A DNA stretch of 64,000 bases from Bradyrhizobium_A sp052115025 (GCF_052115025.1 NZ_JBFRFW010000013.1:286423-350422); one strand, 5' to 3'. Positions 8,412 through 17,179 are shown, numbered from the stretch's first letter. A program made the numbers and translations. Notes: generated by a model not told the origin, from the letters alone.

Positions 8412-9191
8412 TCAATAGCTGAACTGCTCGCGCAGGATGCGTTCCTCGAGGCTGTGCCCGGGATCGAACAGCATGCGCATGGCGATCGAGCGGTCGGTGA
8501 GGATCTCCACCCGCCGCACGTCGCGGGCCTCGTCATGGTCGGCGACCGCGGCGACGGGACGCTTCTCGCTCTCCAGCACCTCGATCACCACGAAGGCGCT
8601 GTTGGGCAGCAGCGCGCCGCGCCAGCGCCGGGGGCGGAAGGCGCTGATCGGCGTCAGCGCCAGCAGCGCGGCGTTGATCGGCAGGATCGGGCCCTGGGCC
8701 GAGAGATTGTAGGCGGTCGAGCCCGCCGGCGTCGCCACCAGCACGCCGTCGGCGACCAGCTCCGGCATGCGCTCGTTCTCGTCGATGAGGATGCGCAGCC
8801 GTGCCGCCTGGTGGGTCTGGCGGAACAGTGCGACCTCGTTGATGGCGTGGTGGATATGGACCTGGCCGCGGACGTCGATGGCGCGCATCAGCAGCGGGTT
8901 GATCACCGTCACCTTGGCGGCGTCGAGGCGGGCGCCGAGACCCTCGATGCTGAACTCGTTCATCAGGAAGCCGACGGTGCCGCGGTGCATGCCATAGATC
9001 GGCTTGCCGGTGCGCATGTAGCGATGCAGGGTCTGCAGCATCAGGCCGTCGCCGCCGAGCGCGACAATGATGTCGGCGGTATCGGCCGGATGGTTGCCGT
9101 AAGCCTTCACGAGCTGGTCGAGCGCCTGCTGCGCCTCGTCGCTGGGGCTCGCAACGAAGGCGATCCGGTCGTATTGTTTCGAGACGGTCAT
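8412..9191 (-). CDS. nadK: NAD kinase
   Basis: The enzyme phosphorylates NAD to NADP. The 259-residue product carries the GGDG motif (residues 46-49), 'INEVALFR' and 'DGVLVATPAGSTAYNLSAQGPIL', all hallmarks of the PpnK family. I chose the ATG at 9191; a TTG at 9224 would add 11 unconserved residues. cutA starts divergently 45 bases away. Confidence 0.93.
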   Translation of the reverse strand: MTVSKQYDRIAFVASPSDEAQQALDQLVKAYGNHPADTADIIVALGGDGLMLQTLHRYMRTGKPIYGMHRGTVGFLMNEFSIEGLGARLDAAKVTVINPLLMRAIDVRGQVHIHHAINEVALFRQTHQAARLRILIDENERMPELVADGVLVATPAGSTAYNLSAQGPILPINAALLALTPISAFRPRRWRGALLPNSAFVVIEVLESEKRPVAAVADHDEARDVRRVEILTDRSIAMRMLFDPGHSLEERILREQFSY

Positions 9192-9236
9192 CCTGGGTGA
9201 ACTCGACCGCGGCAATGGTTTCAAAGGGTTAGTGCA

Positions 9237-9566
9237 ATGGCGCGCGCGGTTCTGGTCTATACGACGTTCCCCAGCCTTGTCGAGGCGGAAGCCGTCGGCA
9301 AGGTGATCGTGGAGCGCCGCCTGGCCGCCTGCGTCAACATCCTGCCGGGAATGATCTCACATTATCGCTGGGAAGGGCAGGTGGAGCGGGCCGAGGAGGT
9401 AGTGGCGATCTTCAAGACCCGCGACGCGCTCGCCAGCGAGGTCAGCGACGCCGTCCGCGAGCACCACTCCTACACCACGCCCGCCATCATGGTTCTGCCG
9501 GTGGAAAGCGTCGAACGCGGCTATCTCGACTGGCTGATGGACGCGACACTGCCGGCGCCCGGTTAG
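9237..9566 (+). CDS. cutA: Divalent-cation tolerance protein CutA
   Basis: The 109-residue protein matches CutA over its whole length: 'VYTTFPSLVEAEAVGKVIVERRLAACVNILPGMISHYRWEGQV' and the C-terminal 'SYTTPAIMVLPVESV...YLDWL'. CutA forms a trimeric ferredoxin-like fold and is linked to copper tolerance in E. coli. It is divergent from NAD kinase and convergent with the TPR gene. Confidence 0.93.
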   Translation: MARAVLVYTTFPSLVEAEAVGKVIVERRLAACVNILPGMISHYRWEGQVERAEEVVAIFKTRDALASEVSDAVREHHSYTTPAIMVLPVESVERGYLDWLMDATLPAPG

Positions 9567-9603
9567 GGACGCCGGCGGCGTCAAGCCGGTTGCGGGGCGG
9601 TCG

Positions 9604-10167
9604 TCAGTAGACGATATGCGCCGTCGTCGTGGTGCCGTCGATCGCATCCGCGAGCGAGCGATATTCGGGGCAGGTCGCGCCGCACAGCTGTTCGATCTTC
9701 GCGAGGTTGACGCGGGCCTGGTCGCGGTGGCCCTGCTCGACCTGCCACAGCCCGTAATACTGCCAGGTCTTCACATGGGTCGGATCGGCCTTGAGCGCGC
9801 GCTCGTACCAGATCTGCGACGTCTTGTAGTCGCCGAGCTTGCGGTAGGAATAGCCGATCAGGTTGGCGACATCGGCGCGGTCGTCCTCCTGCAGCGCTTT
9901 GAGCTGCGCGATCGCCGAGGTGTAGTCGTTGTGCTCGTAGATCGTGGCGTAGGCGGCGCGGTAGCCCTGCAGGAAAGCCGGGGAGTCGATATTCGACTGC
10001 TTGTCGCTCTTCTTGGATTTTTTCGGCGGGTTGGACTTGCTGTCCGACGACGGCGGTGGCGAGGACGGGGTCTCATTCCCTGCGGCGAAGGCGGCGCTGA
10101 GAAGCGGGGACACCAGCAATGCAACCAGGAAAGCCGTCAGTGTCACTAGACGTGTCAGAAGGGTCAT
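9604..10167 (-). CDS. Secreted TPR protein
   Basis: A Sec signal peptide (residues 1-28, ending SAAFA) is followed by a Ser/Pro/Lys linker and at least three tetratricopeptide-like helices ('ANLIGYSYRKLGDYKTSQIWYERALKADPTHVKTWQYYGLWQVEQGHRDQARVNL' region, read in short segments). ATG at 10167 has AGGAGA upstream. It is probably a periplasmic protein-interaction module. No partner gene is adjacent. Confidence 0.8.
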   Translation of the reverse strand: MTLLTRLVTLTAFLVALLVSPLLSAAFAAGNETPSSPPPSSDSKSNPPKKSKKSDKQSNIDSPAFLQGYRAAYATIYEHNDYTSAIAQLKALQEDDRADVANLIGYSYRKLGDYKTSQIWYERALKADPTHVKTWQYYGLWQVEQGHRDQARVNLAKIEQLCGATCPEYRSLADAIDGTTTTAHIVY

Positions 10168-10466
10168 GGCGCCTGTCTCCTGCGAGGGCGGCGGGGAAGC
10201 GGGCCCGCCGTTGTGATGTGAACACCCCGAACACCCCGACATTCCGGCCGCGCAGGGCGATTTTTCCCGATGGGGAGCGGGCCGGGTCAGGCGCGGGTTC
10301 GCGGGTGGGAACAGCGAACATGACCAACATTTCATCCATATGAACGGCGGCTGTCCAACCCCCTCAGGATGAGTTCAGCGCCCCCCGCCTAAGGTCACTC
10401 CCGACGATCACCGAACCGGCCACCCCGACCGGCTCCGCCCGGTGATCACATCGAGAGGAGACCACC

Positions 10467-10883
10467 ATGTTGAAGTCGATTTCCGCCGCCCTGATTGCCG
10501 CATCGATCATTGCGGCGCCCGCCATGGCCGCCGGCACCACCAAGACCGACACCGCGCCGGTGATCAAGTCCGAGCAGGCCGCGCCGAAGACCGCCGCCGT
10601 CAAGCCGGGCGACGTCAAGGCCACCGACGTCAAGACCACGGACGTCAAGGCCAATGACAAGGTCTTGAACGCCAAGACCTTGAACGCCAAGACCTTGAAC
10701 GCCAAGACCTTGAACGCCAAGGCCAGCATGCACAAGCGTCATCGCCATCACGTGAGCCACCACAGGGTTCACAAGCACGTCGTGGCGCACAAGTCCCACA
10801 AGATCGCCCATGCGGCGAAGGCGAAGCCGGCGATCAAGCGCGTCTCGGCGATCACGTCGGCGACCACCAAGGTCAAGGGCTGA
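10467..10883 (+). CDS. Small secreted Lys/His-rich repeat protein
   Basis: A 138-residue protein with a clear signal peptide (to about residue 22, APAMA-A). The mature part is Lys/Thr/Val repeats (DVKTT), then KTLNA pentapeptides three to four times, then a His/Lys-rich basic tail. A strong AGAGGAGA ribosome site precedes the ATG. The composition suggests an abundant periplasmic, envelope-coating or metal- or polyanion-binding protein. I do not recognise a named family. A strong terminator follows at 10957. Confidence 0.72.
   Translation: MLKSISAALIAASIIAAPAMAAGTTKTDTAPVIKSEQAAPKTAAVKPGDVKATDVKTTDVKANDKVLNAKTLNAKTLNAKTLNAKASMHKRHRHHVSHHRVHKHVVAHKSHKIAHAAKAKPAIKRVSAITSATTKVKG
10665..10722 (+). 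repeat. Intragenic 15-bp tandem repeat
   Basis: The unit TTGAACGCCAAGACC repeats three times exactly, with a partial fourth copy, inside the Lys/His-rich protein gene. It encodes LNAKT pentapeptides. Because the unit is a multiple of three, copy number can change without breaking the frame. Confidence 0.9.
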
Positions 10884-10956
10884 AACGCCGCGGGTCAGGA
10901 GTGCGTCGGACGCACGTTGCCCGCCCCGCCGTCCGCGTCCGATGCATTCCGGGCAA

Positions 10957-10990
10957 GGAAAACCCCGGAGCTCCTGCTCCGGGGTTTTCC
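10957..10990 (+). terminator. Strong hairpin terminator
   Basis: A perfect 15-bp stem (GGAAAACCCCGGAGC / GCTCCGGGGTTTTCC) with a TCCT loop follows the Lys/His-rich protein gene. The A- and T-rich outer stem would work in either direction. Confidence 0.85.
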
Positions 10991-11058
10991 GATTCAACTG
11001 GGCGATGAAAGGCTCTATTGTGCCGATCACGAACGGTACTTTCGGTGATGCGAACGGC

Positions 11059-11478
11059 ATGGTGGGGATGATCTGGCGACGCGCGGCCGCGGCCGGCCTG
11101 GTTCTGGTGGTGGCGGGATGCGCGGGCCTTGGCGGCGGCGAGGACAGCTACAACATCGCGGGCAGCTCGCTGGCCGTGCAGCCCTATCCCACCGACTATC
11201 GCGGCGACCTGCTTGCCTTCATGCGCACCTACATCAACGACCTGCGCGGTGTGCGGGATGCGATGGTGGCCGATCCGGTCGAGCGCGACGTCAGTGGCAA
11301 ACGGCGCTATGTCGCATGCGTGCGCTACACGGCGACCGGCGGCGGCGATGCTGGTGGTGGCGAGCGTGCGGCGATCTATCGCGACGGCAGGTTCGAACGC
11401 CTGGTCGAGAAGGCGCGCGAGCTGTGCGCGGGGGCGTCCTATGCACCGTTTCCGGAGATGGAAAAGCTGACGCGCTGA
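11059..11478 (+). CDS. Hypothetical lipoprotein
   Basis: Starting at MVGMIWRR, the protein has a hydrophobic segment and lipobox VAGC (Cys21), giving a mature lipoprotein of about 119 residues. The body holds 'YPTDYRGDLLAFMRTYINDLRGVRDAMV' and 'VACVRYTA...AAIYRDGRFERLVEKARELC'. I recognise no named domain, although similar small lipoproteins occur in Bradyrhizobium relatives. In-frame starts at 11005 and 11068 are also possible. Confidence 0.68.
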   Translation: MVGMIWRRAAAAGLVLVVAGCAGLGGGEDSYNIAGSSLAVQPYPTDYRGDLLAFMRTYINDLRGVRDAMVADPVERDVSGKRRYVACVRYTATGGGDAGGGERAAIYRDGRFERLVEKARELCAGASYAPFPEMEKLTR

Positions 11479-11644
11479 GCGCCCGGAAGTTCGGCAAACG
11501 ATTGCGGCGCGCCTCGTTCGTGCGAACGCGGCTTGTAAAAAAAGCTGCAATCAATGGGAACAAATCGCGGCAAAGTGAGTTTGCCGAAGTCCGCCGCCGC
11601 GATATGCGCCTGATGTTTCGAGATATTTCCTGGATAATGACCTG

Positions 11645-12118
11645 ATGCTGAAATCGCTGGGGCGCCTGCTGGCCTGTTTGTTGTTGTGCGCCGGCATCGG
11701 GTTGCTCGCGGAGTGGGTCACGCAGCCGCAGATCGATGCCTGGTATGTCGGCCTCGCAAAGCCGTCCTGGACGCCGCCGCGCTCGATGTTTCCAATCACC
11801 TGGGCCGTGCTCTATGGGCTGATGGCGCTGTCGCTGTGGCGGCTGTGGGATCGCACGATTCCGTCACCGGCGCGGCGCGAGGCGCTGCTGTTCTTCTGCG
11901 TGCAGCTGGTGCTCAACACCGCGTGGGCGCCGGTGTTCTTCGGCTGGCACAACCTGCCGATCGCGCTTGCCATCATCATTGCGCTGGTGGTGACGATCAT
12001 CGGCACCATCTTCACCAGCGCCCGTGTCGACCGCCTGGCGGCGTGGCTGCTGCTGCCCTACCTCGCATGGGTGGCTTATGCGACCACCCTCAATGCCGGC
12101 ATCGTCGCCATGAATTGA
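11645..12118 (+). CDS. tspO: TspO/MBR family membrane protein
   Basis: The 157-residue protein has five transmembrane helices and the TspO signature 'WYVGLAKPSWTPP' plus 'NTAWAPVFFGWHNLPIALAIII' and 'LPYLAWVAYATTLNAGI'. TspO binds tetrapyrroles in the outer or cytoplasmic membrane and in photosynthetic relatives dampens pigment gene expression. The upstream 160 bases hold GGAAC-N17-GTTT, loosely like an EcfG stress promoter, which I rate as weak. Confidence 0.92.
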   Translation: MLKSLGRLLACLLLCAGIGLLAEWVTQPQIDAWYVGLAKPSWTPPRSMFPITWAVLYGLMALSLWRLWDRTIPSPARREALLFFCVQLVLNTAWAPVFFGWHNLPIALAIIIALVVTIIGTIFTSARVDRLAAWLLLPYLAWVAYATTLNAGIVAMN

Positions 12119-12137
12119 TTCGCGGGCGCGCAACGCC

Positions 12138-13328
12138 TCAGGGCAGGCGCGAGATCGCCGCGAACGCGCGCGTCCACAGCCCGGCGCTGTCCGGATCGAG
12201 CGGAATGCCCTCGGACGCCAGGCGGATGATCACCGTCTCCGAGGGAGGATCGATGTGGATCCACTGGCCGTGGATGCCGATCGCGTTCAGCGTGCGGCGC
12301 TCCTGGTCGAGCTGGTACCACTGGCTGCGATAGCGCCCGCCTGGAAACATCGGGGCGAAATCCCCGCGGTTCCAGACCGCGGCATCGCCGCCGTCATGGA
12401 TGTCGTCGACCCACCAGCCCGGCACCACCTGGCGCCCATTGGCGACGCCGCGCAGCCGCATCATCTCGGCGAAGCGGGCGAGGTCGCGCGGCGCGACGCA
12501 GATGCCGCCGGCGGCGCGCATCGCGCCATGGGCGTCGACGGTGATGCAGGCCTCGCGCTCGGCGCCGAGCGGCTTCCACAGATGGTCGCTGATCAATTCG
12601 GAAAGCGGCTGGCCGCTCGCCCGCTCATAGATCCAGCCGAGCACGTCGGTGTTGGTGGAGACATAGTGGAAGGCCTCGCCATGTGGCTTGCCGTCGGCCT
12701 TTTGCTGGGCAAGGAAGCTGCGCAGGTCGATCGCCGGCTGGCCGGGCGGAACAGGATCCCAGCCCATGGCACGGCGGTAGCGGATGACGTCGCCGTCAGG
12801 ATCGAGATAGTCCTCGACGAACGAGATGCCGACGGTCATGTCGAGCACATGCCGCACGGTGGCGGTCGCATAGGCCGACGATGTCCTGAATTCGGGCAGG
12901 ATGTCGACCACAGGCCGGTCGGGGTCGAGGATGCCGCGGTCGACCAGGATGCCGCCGAGCGCGCCGCAGATCGACTTGCTGATCGAGAACACGATGTGCA
13001 GCCGTTCCGCGTCCATGCCGTTGGCGTACCATTCGGTCATCAGGCGGCCGTGCCGCAGCACCAGCAACGCGTCGGTGCTGGTCTCCCGCAGCGCGCGATC
13101 GACCGTGGTGCGTTCGCCGCGCGGGGTCTCGAAGACCGTCGAACCGATGTCGCGGAGGTCGGCGGGCAGTGGCACGCTATTGCCGGATGCCGCGATCGGC
13201 GCGGTCGGCAGCAATTGACGGACGTTGCGGAAGCTCCACTGCGTGAACGGAAATTTGCGCCAGTTGGCGAGTGTCACCAGCCGCTCCGGCGGTGGCGGGA
13301 ATTCGTCCATCAGGCGTGCGCCCGTCAT
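12138..13328 (-). CDS. Serine hydrolase of the beta-lactamase (class C) fold
   Basis: The product is about 396 residues with the SxxK motif in 'VFSISKSICGAL', a Tyr-containing 'YVSTNTDVLGWIYE' in the YxN position and 'IHGQWIHIDP' as the KTG-like strand. These enzymes act as esterases, D-amino acid peptidases or 6-aminohexanoate-dimer hydrolases. GGAG lies six bases before the ATG at 13328, so I prefer it to the ATG two codons upstream. There is no signal peptide. Confidence 0.85.
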   Translation of the reverse strand: MTGARLMDEFPPPPERLVTLANWRKFPFTQWSFRNVRQLLPTAPIAASGNSVPLPADLRDIGSTVFETPRGERTTVDRALRETSTDALLVLRHGRLMTEWYANGMDAERLHIVFSISKSICGALGGILVDRGILDPDRPVVDILPEFRTSSAYATATVRHVLDMTVGISFVEDYLDPDGDVIRYRRAMGWDPVPPGQPAIDLRSFLAQQKADGKPHGEAFHYVSTNTDVLGWIYERASGQPLSELISDHLWKPLGAEREACITVDAHGAMRAAGGICVAPRDLARFAEMMRLRGVANGRQVVPGWWVDDIHDGGDAAVWNRGDFAPMFPGGRYRSQWYQLDQERRTLNAIGIHGQWIHIDPPSETVIIRLASEGIPLDPDSAGLWTRAFAAISRLP

Positions 13329-13630
13329 TCGCATCTCCTCGTCTCGGTATCCTGTTCCGGGACATCATCCGCGATTCATCAAATGCGACGCAAGCGTGTC
13401 GATCTGTTTCCGAAGCTTGCGCGGGACTGTCTTTGCAGTGTTCGTCGCACTGCAGCGCGCGCCTTGCGTGTCCGTCGCGCTGATGTGATCGCGCAAGATG
13501 TGCGCTCGATCACAGTTGCGAGTGGTTCAAATCTGGAACGTGTCGACGGTCACAAGGATTTAATCTGCCGGACTCACATTGGTCACGTTGTTGGGTCACT
13601 TGTCCGGCTCCACCGATCCGGAGGGCATCT

Positions 13631-13849
13631 ATGGCTTCTAGTTCCCACCATCAGTTTGATTCGGAGTTCGTCGCGACGTTGCGTGCCGTGCTCGACGAAG
13701 CGGTGAAGCGTATTTCCGAAGAGAACCGAACGCCCGCCACCAAGGCCAAGATGGCGGAGCGCATTGTCAGACGCGCGGCCGCCGGCGTGACCGACGCCGG
13801 TGAACTGATTTCGGAGGCGGTGGAAGAAGGCCGCGTGCCCGCTGCCTAG
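13631..13849 (+). CDS. Small conserved hypothetical protein (72 aa)
   Basis: A compact helical protein ('FVATLRAVLDEAVKRISEENRTPATKAKMAERIVRRAAAG') with good codon use, ending 70 bases before a terminator. The upstream gap (13329-13630) holds AT-rich stretches and repeated GGTCAC words but no second gene. I recognise no named family; similar small proteins are common in Bradyrhizobium relatives. Confidence 0.65.
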   Translation: MASSSHHQFDSEFVATLRAVLDEAVKRISEENRTPATKAKMAERIVRRAAAGVTDAGELISEAVEEGRVPAA

Positions 13850-13880
13850 TCGCGTCGCCGGGGGCGGCAACGATCGCTCC

Positions 13881-13910
13881 ATCACCGACGCATGCATCAC
13901 CGACGCATGA
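13881..13910. repeat. Direct repeat, 15 bp twice
   Basis: CATCACCGACGCATG occurs twice without a gap just before the terminator of the 72-residue protein gene. It is probably a recent slip duplication. Confidence 0.85.
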
Positions 13911-13918
13911 GAGGAGGC

Positions 13919-13947
13919 TCCGGAATTTTCCGGAGTCTTTGTTTTTA
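13919..13947 (+). terminator. Rho-independent terminator
   Basis: An 8-bp stem CTCCGGAA/TTCCGGAG with a two-base spacer is followed by a T-rich tract. It ends the small hypothetical gene at 13631-13849. Confidence 0.85.
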
Positions 13948-13949
13948 AG

Positions 13950-14010
13950 AAAAGGCTTTTTGGTTTTTCGAGAAAAGGCTTTTGGTTTTTGAGGGAAGGC
14001 TTTTTGAGCG
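13950..14010. repeat. Three imperfect ~22-bp AT-rich tandem repeats
   Basis: The unit is roughly GAAAAGGCTTTTTGGTTTTT, present three times with small length changes, directly after the terminator. The rest of the gap 13850-14154 holds no gene. Each unit is rich in A and T tracts and could bend DNA. Confidence 0.8.
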
Positions 14011-14154
14011 GCAGCACCATCGCGATGGCGCGACTGTCCGGCGCGCTGCAGCCCTCGAACCGCGAGCCCTGGCCATTTGTCTTGACGCGTTTTCTGAACG
14101 CGGACCGGGCCCGCCTCCGGATCAAGTCCGGGGCAGGCCTCGCTCGACAACGCA

Positions 14155-14388
14155 CTATTTGAACTGCGCGCGACAGGCCGGGCTGAGCTTCGCCTTGTTC
14201 TTGTCCATGCAGGCGGTGATGCGCGGCACGTCGGGGATGGCATCCTTGCACAGGCGGAATGCATCGGCCCGGCAGGCGCGGCGCTGCTCCGGCGTTCCCG
14301 CGGCCTGCGCGGCACCGGCGATCAGCATGGTGGTGGTGACGAGCGCGAAAGCGCGGGCAAGGCGTGATGTCGGCGTCGTCTTGACCAT
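14155..14388 (-). CDS. Small secreted Cys-rich protein
   Basis: A 77-residue product starting at MVKTTPTSR, with an AAAGGA site upstream. The signal peptide runs to AAQAA (about residue 30). The mature 47 residues hold four Cys in 'RRACRADAFRLCKDAIPDVPRI' and 'TACMDKNKAKLSPACRAQF', a pattern of paired helices with disulfides shared by rhizobial 'cysteine rich repeat' proteins. It is periplasmic and of unknown role. Confidence 0.75.
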   Translation of the reverse strand: MVKTTPTSRLARAFALVTTTMLIAGAAQAAGTPEQRRACRADAFRLCKDAIPDVPRITACMDKNKAKLSPACRAQFK

Positions 14389-14561
14389 GCTGGTTCCTTT
14401 CGAGGCTGCGGATGGATGTCCCCTGCCATTGTGCCGAGGCGGGTGAAGGAAGTCTTCCGGAAACTGCCCGCCTGGCGGCGGCATTCACCATCGCGCCTCC
14501 GGCGCTGTCTGACGGGGCGAGGGGTGGTGGTGCAGGGATGGAGTTAAGTGATTGATTTTGC

Positions 14562-14636
14562 TGGTGCCGGCTGAGGGGATTGAACCCCCGACCTTCGGTT
14601 TACAAAACCGCTGCTCTACCGCTGAGCTAAGCCGGC
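14562..14636 (-). tRNA. tRNA-Thr (anticodon UGU)
   Basis: On the minus strand the cloverleaf has acceptor GCCGGCT/AGCCGGC, a D arm, an anticodon loop TTTGTAA (anticodon TGT), and a T arm GGGGGTTC...CCCCTC. CCA is encoded at 14562-14564. Confidence 0.96.
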
Positions 14637-14748
14637 GCCGCGGCCCGCACAGCTAGCAGCGTCTCCGCCGGGGAACAAGAGTGGATATGGCGGAAACGGC
14701 GGTCCGCGCGGGCGGGCGGCTACCGCCATGGCGCCGGGCGCGTGCGGG

Positions 14749-14776
14749 AGAGCAGCGGTTTTGTAAACCGAAGGTC
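14749..14776 (+). repeat. 28-bp copy of the tRNA-Thr anticodon region, inverted
   Basis: A perfect 28-base match to the D-stem end, anticodon arm and variable region of the tRNA-Thr gene lies on the opposite strand 113 bases away. No acceptor or T arm accompanies it, so it is not a tRNA. The rest of the gap 14637-15007 holds no gene that I can support. It could be an old integration scar. Confidence 0.85.
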
Positions 14777-15007
14777 CGGCGAGCGAGATGCTGCAAGAAC
14801 GTCGCCGCAGCGGTGCAACGAATCCGCATTGTCGGCGACGACGCGCTCAAGGCGTTCGTGTGAGGAGTGTCCGCTCGACGCGGGAGCGCGTTGCCGCCAT
14901 AGTGCCTGCCGTTTTGAGCACGTTCAGATCGTTATGTTGATTTTGCAGATGGGGCGCGGCAACGGCGGCCGTCGGATGCGGCGCGCGCCTCGCATGGGGT
15001 GGATGTA

Positions 15008-16201
15008 ATGTCGGTTCGGAAGTGGGGTTGGGGCGTACTGCTCGTCATTGTCGTTGGTCTCGCCGTCGGTGCTGTGGCTTTCTTCCTGATCGCGCCGGGG
15101 CGCATCGAGCGATCGCAGAACAAGGTGTCGCCGCAGGTGCTGAACATCACGCCCGCGGCGCTGGCGTTGCACCAGACGCTCGACGTCGCCGACCTGCACG
15201 CCGACAGCCTGCTGTGGAAGCGCGACCTGCTGGTGCGCTCGGATCGCGGCCATGTCGACCTGCCGCGGCTGGTCGAGGGGCACTATGCGCTGCAGGTGTT
15301 TTCCTCGGTGACCAAGTCGCCGAAGGGGCAGAACTATGACGCCAATGGCGGCGACACCGACACCATCACGGGCCTCGTGGTCACCGACCTGCAGCCGCCC
15401 CGCACCTGGGGCTCGCTGCGCGAGCGCTCGCTGTGGCACGCCGAGAAGCTGCGCGGTTTCGCCGAGGCGTCGGACGGACGGCTGCGCCTCATCACCCTGC
15501 CGGGGGATATCGATCGCCTGCTGGCGGATCGGCGCGGCGGCGCGACGGTGGTCGGCGCGATGCTGTCGATCGAGGGGCTGCAGGATCTCGAGGGGCAGAT
15601 CGCGAACCTCGACATTCTCTACGCCGCCGGCTTCCGGATGGCGGGGCTTGCGCACTTCTTCGACAACGATGTCGCCGGCTCGATGCACGGCCTCGCCAAG
15701 GGCGGGCTGACACCGCTCGGCCGGCAGGTGGTGCGGCGGATGGAGGCGCTCGGCATGATCGTCGACGTCGCCCACGCCAGCCACGCGGCGATCGCCGACG
15801 TGCTGGCGATGGCGAGCCGTCCCGTGGTGTCGAGCCATGGCGGCGTCCAGGCGACCTGCAAGGTCAACCGCAATCTCACCGACGACGAGGTGCGCGGTAT
15901 CGCCAGGACCGGCGGCGTGATCGGGATCGGTTACTGGAGCGGTGCGGTGTGCTCGACGAAGCCGCAGGACGTGGCGCGGGCGATCGCCCATGTCCGCGAC
16001 CTCGTCGGCATCGACCATGTCGGGCTCGGCTCCGACTTCGACGGCTCGACGACGACGGCTTTCGATGCCAGTCAGGTGGTGGCCGTCACCCAGGCGCTGC
16101 TGGACGCCGGCTTCTCCGAAGCCGACATCCGCAAGGTGATGGGCGGCAATGTCCTGCGCGTGCTGCGCGCCGGGCTGACACGCACGCAGACCGCCGGCTG
16201 A
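15008..16201 (+). CDS. Membrane dipeptidase (peptidase M19 family)
   Basis: The product is about 397 residues with an N-terminal transmembrane anchor (residues 7-28). It has the M19 zinc pattern: HxD in 'VADLHADSLLW', Glu in 'AMLSIEGLQDL', a His in 'MIVDVAHASHAAI', 'VVSSHGGVQATC', and 'GIDHVGLGSDFDGS' near the C-terminus. It would hydrolyse dipeptides outside the cytoplasmic membrane. The GTG three codons upstream is a less likely start. It is convergent with argC. Confidence 0.9.
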   Translation: MSVRKWGWGVLLVIVVGLAVGAVAFFLIAPGRIERSQNKVSPQVLNITPAALALHQTLDVADLHADSLLWKRDLLVRSDRGHVDLPRLVEGHYALQVFSSVTKSPKGQNYDANGGDTDTITGLVVTDLQPPRTWGSLRERSLWHAEKLRGFAEASDGRLRLITLPGDIDRLLADRRGGATVVGAMLSIEGLQDLEGQIANLDILYAAGFRMAGLAHFFDNDVAGSMHGLAKGGLTPLGRQVVRRMEALGMIVDVAHASHAAIADVLAMASRPVVSSHGGVQATCKVNRNLTDDEVRGIARTGGVIGIGYWSGAVCSTKPQDVARAIAHVRDLVGIDHVGLGSDFDGSTTTAFDASQVVAVTQALLDAGFSEADIRKVMGGNVLRVLRAGLTRTQTAG

Positions 16202-16213
16202 AGCCGCGTGGCC

Positions 16214-17179
16214 TCAGGTGCCGGCGTCGGTGGCGACGCTGAGCATCAGGCCGATGTTCTGCACCGCAGCGCCCGAGGCGCCCTTGCCGAGATTGTCGAG
16301 CCGCGCCACCAGTACGACCTGGCCGTAGCTCGCATTGCCGAACACCCGCAGCTCCAGCAGGTTGGTGTCGTTGAGCGCGAGCGCGTCGATCCGCCCGCCC
16401 TTGGTCGAGGCATCGTCGGCGTCGATCACCTTCACCCAGCGGCCGCCGGCGTAATACGCCTTCAGCGCGGCCTCGAGATCGCCGGCCTTCGGCTTGCCGG
16501 GCAGGGTGTCGAGATGCAGCGGCACTGACACCAGCATGCCCTTGCGGAAGTTGCCGACCGACGGCACGAAGATCGGCCGCCGCGTCAGGCGGCTGTACTG
16601 CTGCAGCTCCGGCAGATGCTTGTGGTTGAAGCCGAGGCCATAGAGCTCGAACAGCGGCGCCTGGCCCGCTTCATACGCCTCGATCATGGTGCGGCCGCCG
16701 CCGGAATAACCGGACACCGCGTTGACGGTCACGGGATAGTCGGCGGGGATCAGGCCGGCGTCGACCAGCGGCCGCAGCAGGGCGATGCCGCCGGTGGGAT
16801 AGCAGCCGGGATTGGAGACGCGCTTGGCGGTCGCGATCGCCTCGGCCTGCCCGGGCGCGAGCTCGGGAAAGCCGAAGGTCCAGCCGTCGGCGACACGGTG
16901 CGCCGAGGAGGCGTCGAGAATCCGCGGCGCCTTCGCGCCGAGGCTATCGGCCAGCGCCACCGCTTCCTTGGCGGCGTCGTCGGGCAGGCACAGCACCACG
17001 AGGTCGGCCTTTTCCATCAGCGCCTTGCGGGCATCCGGATCCTTGCGCTTGTCGGGCGCGATGCTGAGCACCTCGATGCCGGAGACGCGGGCCAGCCGCT
17101 CGCGGATCTCGATGCCGGTGGTGCCGGCTTCGCCGTCGATGAAGATCGCGGGGGTCTTGGTGGTGTCGCTGATGGTCAT
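16214..17179 (-). CDS. argC: N-acetyl-gamma-glutamyl-phosphate reductase, short type
   Basis: The third step of arginine (ornithine) biosynthesis, NADPH-dependent. The 321-residue product has 'IFIDGEAGTTGIEIRERL' (nucleotide binding), the catalytic Cys in 'VSNPGCYPTGGIALLRPL' and 'GYSGGGRTMI', typical of the type-2 ArgC group. ATG at 17179 is chosen over a start at 17236 because the family begins just before 'PAIFIDG'. It is preceded by an arginine-rich leader ORF and a terminator hairpin, so I infer attenuation by arginine supply. Confidence 0.95.
   Translation of the reverse strand: MTISDTTKTPAIFIDGEAGTTGIEIRERLARVSGIEVLSIAPDKRKDPDARKALMEKADLVVLCLPDDAAKEAVALADSLGAKAPRILDASSAHRVADGWTFGFPELAPGQAEAIATAKRVSNPGCYPTGGIALLRPLVDAGLIPADYPVTVNAVSGYSGGGRTMIEAYEAGQAPLFELYGLGFNHKHLPELQQYSRLTRRPIFVPSVGNFRKGMLVSVPLHLDTLPGKPKAGDLEAALKAYYAGGRWVKVIDADDASTKGGRIDALALNDTNLLELRVFGNASYGQVVLVARLDNLGKGASGAAVQNIGLMLSVATDAGT

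Noticed and set aside
11560..11590. EcfG general-stress promoter before tspO
   Set aside because: GGAAC-N17-GTTT is close, but the second element lacks the leading C, and one loose match is not enough.
14749..14776. Second tRNA-Thr gene
   Set aside because: Only 28 bases match; no acceptor stem, D loop or T arm.
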